A DNA stretch of 10,374 nt from Chloroflexota bacterium (lineage in GTDB: Bacteria; Chloroflexota; Anaerolineae; Anaerolineales; Anaerolineaceae), in NCBI GenBank assembly GCA_029265085.1, contig JAJUJY010000146.1, forward strand, positions 1 through 10,374. Reading direction: 5' to 3'. The first letter of the stretch is position 1, and each line of letters begins with the position of its first letter. The notes under the pieces are model-generated. The model was not told the DNA's origin. It was given only the letters and a program-made list of their open reading frames with translations, and ran no database searches. Below are positions 7,688 to 10,374 of the stretch, piece after piece. Position numbers and translations under genes: made by a program.

Positions 7688-7711
7688 GCACGCCCTCAAA
7701 TGAGAGCGTGC
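7688..7711. promoter_or_regulatory. Inverted repeat at the adoK transcription start
   Basis: GCACGC (7688-7693) and GCGTGC (7706-7711) flank a smaller CTC/GAG repeat, giving a stem of 9-10 bp with one mismatch. It starts two bases after the -10 of the adoK promoter and covers the predicted start near 7707. It could be an operator or a hairpin at the 5' end of the mRNA. The leader of about 60 nt is too short for the known SAH riboswitch fold, and no conserved core of that class was recognised. Confidence 0.5.
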
Positions 7712-7713
7712 AA

Positions 7714-7722
7714 ATTATACCA
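7714..7722 (-). promoter_or_regulatory. Extended -10 promoter of adoK-ahcY
   Basis: TGGTATAAT on the minus strand: a perfect -10 (7719-7714) with the upstream TG of extended -10 promoters. The -35 position (CAAAGC, 7742-7737) is poor and overlaps the inverted repeat at 7738-7757. The predicted start is near 7707. Confidence 0.65.
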
Positions 7723-7737
7723 TCATAGTTTAATCTG

Positions 7738-7757
7738 CTTTGACCAGTTTGTCAAAG
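7738..7757. promoter_or_regulatory. Perfect inverted repeat between divergent promoters, candidate operator
   Basis: CTTTGAC-N6-GTCAAAG, 7-bp perfect arms (7738-7744 and 7751-7757). It overlaps the -35 position of the adoK promoter and ends two bases before the -35 of the slt promoter, so one bound dimer could affect both. The regulator is unknown. Confidence 0.5.
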
Positions 7758-7759
7758 TA

Positions 7760-7788
7760 TTGACACTTTTTTGATCCTTCGGTATAAG
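7760..7788 (+). promoter_or_regulatory. Sigma70-type promoter of the lytic transglycosylase gene
   Basis: TTGACA (7760-7765), 17-base spacer, TATAAG (7783-7788, one mismatch). The expected transcription start, 5 to 9 bases downstream, falls on or next to the ATG at 7795, so the mRNA is predicted to be leaderless or nearly so. Confidence 0.75.
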
Positions 7789-7794
7789 GCAACA

Positions 7795-10215
7795 ATGCGA
7801 CGAATACGAATCCTTGTCAATTTATTTTTATTGATCAGCCTGGTCATCTCGGGTTGTAATCTTCCAGCAGCTCAAAATCCAGCTAATCAGACAACACCCA
7901 CGAACGCTGAACTACTTGTGTCCGAACCAACCCAACAGATCCCTCCTACTCCTGCTCCTACGGCTACCCCAACACCTGGTTTGCGAATTAAACAAGGAGA
8001 GGTCCAGCTTACCCAGGGGGATTTCAATGCAGCGATTGACACATTCAAAGCTGCGGCAGCAAATTCTAACGATACAGAGGTCCAGGCTGCTGCATTGTTA
8101 GGGATTGGGCAGGCTTACTACCTCATGGCCAATTATGAAAACGCGATTACCACATTTAAATCATTGCTGTTTGAAATGCCTGAAAACCCATCACAGACAA
8201 ATGCATATTATTACCTGGGGCGATGTCTGGATGCGGTTGGCCAGCCGGCAGAAGCCGCGGAAGCTTACCAGCAATACATCGATCGTAGTTCAGGCTTATT
8301 AACTGATGTAATTCAAACCCTTCGGGGGGATGCACTTTTCGCTGCCGGTCAATATTCCGAAGCAATTAGTGCATATCAGGCGGCTATTCAAGCGATAAAC
8401 AATCGTGACACAACCCAGCTCCAGGTAAAAATCGGGCAGGCTTTCGCGCTTCAAGGCGATACCAGTAATGCAGTAAAACAGTATCTGGATATCTACAATT
8501 CCACTACCAATGATTTCACAAAAGCCCAAGTCAATTTATTGTTAGGACAAATCTATCTTGGACTGGGTGAAACCGAGCAGGCGTATGCCCGTTTTCAAGA
8601 TTCCGTGAAAAATTATCCGCGTAGTTATGATACCTATTCTGGATTGGTTGAATTAGTTAATAACAATCAGCCTGTCAGTGAGTTAGATCGCGGATTAGTG
8701 GACTATTTTGCTGGCCAGTACAGTCTTGCGGCAGAAGCATTTAGCCGGTATATCAACAGCGCCCCAGATCACGATGGAACCGCTCATTATTATCGAGGTC
8801 TCTCAATGAGAGCATTGGGTGATTATGAAGTTGCGCTTTCAGAATGGCGCGCACTCATCCAAGACCACCCCAATGACCGGTTCTACTCGAACGCCTGGGA
8901 CGAAATTGCCTATACGCAGTGGGCTTACCTGGATCGCTATGATTCCGCTGCAAAAACACTGCTCGATTTTGTTGCTCTGACGCCAACCGCCAATGAAGCA
9001 CCAACCTATCTTTATGAAGCAGCCAGAATTTTGGAAAGAGGGAACAATTTATTATCGGCCGCTCAAACCTGGGCAAGGCTCATCGATGAATATCCTGCTT
9101 CAGAATTTGCCCTTCCGGGATTATTTTTATCTGGTATTACTTTATATCGTCTCACAAATTACAACGATGCTCTGGTCACATTCCAAAGAATGTTGGTTTT
9201 AGCCGATTCGTTGACAGACCAATCTGCTGCATTATTATGGATCGGCAAAATTCACCAGATCCTTGGCGACGCAGAATCTGCTAAATCCTATTGGGAACAA
9301 GCCTCACAAAAAGACCCAACCGGGTATTATAGCGAGCGTTCCATTGAATTATTAAATAACCAACCGCCTTTCGCGCCACCTGCAATTTACGATCTTGGTA
9401 TTAATATTCCCTCGGAAAAAGCAGAAGCTGAAGAATGGCTTCGAACAACCTTTTCAGTGGATCCATCTACTGATCTTTCCAGTTTGGATAGTCTATCGGA
9501 TCACCCGCTGTATCAGCGCGGCTATGCATACTGGGAGTTATCCATGTATATAGATGCCAGAGACACCTTCGAAGGATTACGCAAGGAAATCGAATACGAT
9601 CCTGTTCTGCTGTACCGGTTTATGAACGCGATGTTAGACCTGGATATGGTTCGGCCAGCAATTTTTGCCAGCCGGCAAATCCTGTCACTGGCGGGTATGT
9701 CAGACCTGGCAACATTAGACGCGCCTATTTACTTTAATCACGTCCGATTTGGAATTTATTATAAAGATCTTGTTCTCTCTACCAGTCAAGATCACAATCT
9801 TCATCCATTACTCCTCTTGAGTGTAATCAGGCAGGAGAGTTTCTTCGAAAGCTTTATCCAGAGTTCAGCCGGCGCTCGAGGATTGATGCAAATTATGCCA
9901 GCTACCGGCCAGGACCTGGCATCCAAGTATGGATTTCCAGAAAATTTTTCACCGGAAGATCTGGATAATCCTCAAGTCAGCATCCCAATGGGTTCACGAT
10001 ACCTGGCAAATTTGCGTGATCTGTTTGACGGGAATTTATATGTTGCCCTAGCTGCCTATAATGGCGGTCCTGGTAACGCCTCCATTTGGTATGCTCTTTC
10101 AGGTAATGACCCGGATTTGTTTTTAGAGACGGTTCGTTTTGGGGAAACCCGCACCTATATCAAACAAATTTTTGAGTTCAGCAAACTATATAACCGGTTT
10201 TATCAACGGCAATAA
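7795..10215 (+). CDS. Lipoprotein lytic transglycosylase with TPR repeats (Slt70-like, GH23)
   Basis: Predicted exported enzyme that cleaves the MurNAc-GlcNAc bond of peptidoglycan to leave 1,6-anhydro ends. The 806-residue product begins with MRRIRILVNL, a hydrophobic core and lipobox ISGC (lipid Cys21). A Thr/Pro linker (about 44-61) precedes a long helical region (about 63-660) with many TPR-like units such as GQAYYLMANYENAITTFKSL and ALGDYEVALSEWRALI. The C-terminal GH23 domain (about 665-800) has catalytic Glu681 in RQESFF, GLMQIMP (696-702) and AAYNGGPG (753-760). The order, helical superhelix then SLT domain, matches Slt70. An in-frame TTG at 7771 lies inside the promoter, so ATG 7795 is chosen. 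It stands alone, diverging from adoK. Confidence 0.93.
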   Translation: MRRIRILVNLFLLISLVISGCNLPAAQNPANQTTPTNAELLVSEPTQQIPPTPAPTATPTPGLRIKQGEVQLTQGDFNAAIDTFKAAAANSNDTEVQAAALLGIGQAYYLMANYENAITTFKSLLFEMPENPSQTNAYYYLGRCLDAVGQPAEAAEAYQQYIDRSSGLLTDVIQTLRGDALFAAGQYSEAISAYQAAIQAINNRDTTQLQVKIGQAFALQGDTSNAVKQYLDIYNSTTNDFTKAQVNLLLGQIYLGLGETEQAYARFQDSVKNYPRSYDTYSGLVELVNNNQPVSELDRGLVDYFAGQYSLAAEAFSRYINSAPDHDGTAHYYRGLSMRALGDYEVALSEWRALIQDHPNDRFYSNAWDEIAYTQWAYLDRYDSAAKTLLDFVALTPTANEAPTYLYEAARILERGNNLLSAAQTWARLIDEYPASEFALPGLFLSGITLYRLTNYNDALVTFQRMLVLADSLTDQSAALLWIGKIHQILGDAESAKSYWEQASQKDPTGYYSERSIELLNNQPPFAPPAIYDLGINIPSEKAEAEEWLRTTFSVDPSTDLSSLDSLSDHPLYQRGYAYWELSMYIDARDTFEGLRKEIEYDPVLLYRFMNAMLDLDMVRPAIFASRQILSLAGMSDLATLDAPIYFNHVRFGIYYKDLVLSTSQDHNLHPLLLLSVIRQESFFESFIQSSAGARGLMQIMPATGQDLASKYGFPENFSPEDLDNPQVSIPMGSRYLANLRDLFDGNLYVALAAYNGGPGNASIWYALSGNDPDLFLETVRFGETRTYIKQIFEFSKLYNRFYQRQ

Positions 10216-10233
10216 ATAAAATGGGCTTCGCAA

Positions 10234-10258
10234 TGAAGTGCACCCCAACGGGTAGACA
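10234..10258. repeat. Terminal inverted repeat of the IS3-family element (approximate inner border)
   Basis: The end starts TGAAGTGCACCCC and extends about 25 bases. TG at the tip and the TGCACCCC core fit IS150-group ends. The inner border is estimated because the partner repeat is not in the window. Confidence 0.6.
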
Positions 10259-10277
10259 GAAAAAGAAAGCAGCCTCA

Positions 10278-10374
10278 CTAACTGGACAGACACCTTACCT
10301 GGTAGGGTGTCTGTTTTGTTTTCAATTGTATCCGTTCATAGTTGTAGAAATAAATATATTCATCAACTAGTTGT
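10278..10374 (-). CDS. IS3-family transposase OrfB, C-terminal 31 residues (partial)
   Basis: Minus-strand reading frame entering from the right edge and stopping at TAG (10280-10278). The visible tail contains DEYIYFYNYERIQLKTKQTP, which matches the conserved C-terminal end of IS3-family DDE (rve-type) transposases (pattern YNxxRxQxxxxxxTP). The catalytic residues lie outside the window. The usual IS3 layout has OrfA and OrfB joined by a programmed frameshift, which cannot be checked here. Confidence 0.85.
   Translation of the reverse strand, partial: QLVDEYIYFYNYERIQLKTKQTPYQVRCLSS
10286..10318 (+). terminator. Intrinsic terminator within the 3' end of the IS transposase gene, facing into the element
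   Basis: A stem of about 12 bp, with one G-T pair (10286-10299 against 10301-10314, inner bases forming the loop), is followed on the plus strand by TTTGTTTTC. It stops plus-strand transcripts entering the IS from outside, before they run antisense to the transposase. On the minus strand there is no T tract and the same bases encode the last transposase residues. It may also end the lytic transglycosylase transcript. Confidence 0.78.

Larger units (their letters stand above)
10234..10374 (-). mobile_element. IS3-family (IS150-like) insertion sequence, right end, cut by the window edge
   Basis: The outer end begins at 10234 with TGAAGTGCACCCC and continues into a GGGTAGACAG segment. This resembles IS150-group terminal repeats, which start with TG and contain TGCACCC. 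Inside lies the 3' end of an OrfB transposase on the minus strand. The element begins 18 bases after the stop of the lytic transglycosylase gene, so it did not break that gene but may have displaced its terminator. The target duplication and left end lie outside the window. Confidence 0.75.

Noticed and set aside
7648..7707. SAH riboswitch before adoK-ahcY
   Set aside because: The predicted leader is only about 60 nt and does not show the conserved core of the class.
8156..9202. Overlapping frames on both strands inside the lytic transglycosylase gene
   Set aside because: They are short, lack start signals and lie within a continuous, well-supported coding sequence with TPR repeats.

Overview
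The window looks like chromosomal DNA of moderate GC from a member of the Chloroflexota, most likely the class Anaerolineae. This is inferred from protein style. Four predicted envelope proteins each carry a long Thr/Pro-rich low-complexity linker. One has an NBR1-type Ig-like domain, one is a membrane-tethered C39-like peptidase, and one is a TPR-containing lytic transglycosylase lipoprotein. The housekeeping genes are a GSI-alpha-like glutamine synthetase, RecA, a short archaeal/Thermotoga-type S-adenosylhomocysteine hydrolase, and an adenosine kinase resembling the mycobacterial enzyme.

Layout. Positions 1-1792 hold glnA on the minus strand with its terminator, a leader of about 365 nt full of hairpins, and a sigma70-type promoter. 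The promoter of recA points the other way, with an SOS-like box between its -35 and -10. recA (1942-3045) is followed closely by an NBR1-Ig lipoprotein (3065-3631) and, one base later, by a C39-like peptidase (3633-4565). These three look like one transcription unit ending at a bidirectional hairpin (4570-4599). Converging on it from the right is a minus-strand Cys-rich lipoprotein of unknown function (4621-5304). Further right is the minus-strand pair adoK-ahcY (7647 down to 5401), ending in its own terminator. A divergent regulatory region (7648-7794) separates adoK from a plus-strand lytic transglycosylase gene (7795-10215). The right edge (10234-10374) is the end of an IS3-family (IS150-like) insertion sequence with the last 31 codons of its transposase.

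How the genes work together. ahcY and adoK make a coherent module: AhcY splits S-adenosylhomocysteine into homocysteine and adenosine, and AdoK removes the adenosine as AMP, pulling a reversible reaction forward. glnA assimilates ammonium. The lytic transglycosylase and the three other exported proteins belong to the cell envelope. Two of these lie downstream of recA, so they may be partly co-transcribed with a DNA-repair gene.

No CRISPR array, tRNA, rRNA or phage module was seen, and I do not see a complete new multi-gene system. The most interesting unexplained signals are the structured glnA leader, whose hairpins carry GNRA loops only in the glnA sense, the perfect inverted repeat between the divergent adoK and slt promoters, the apparently leaderless slt transcript, and the coupling of recA to envelope genes.
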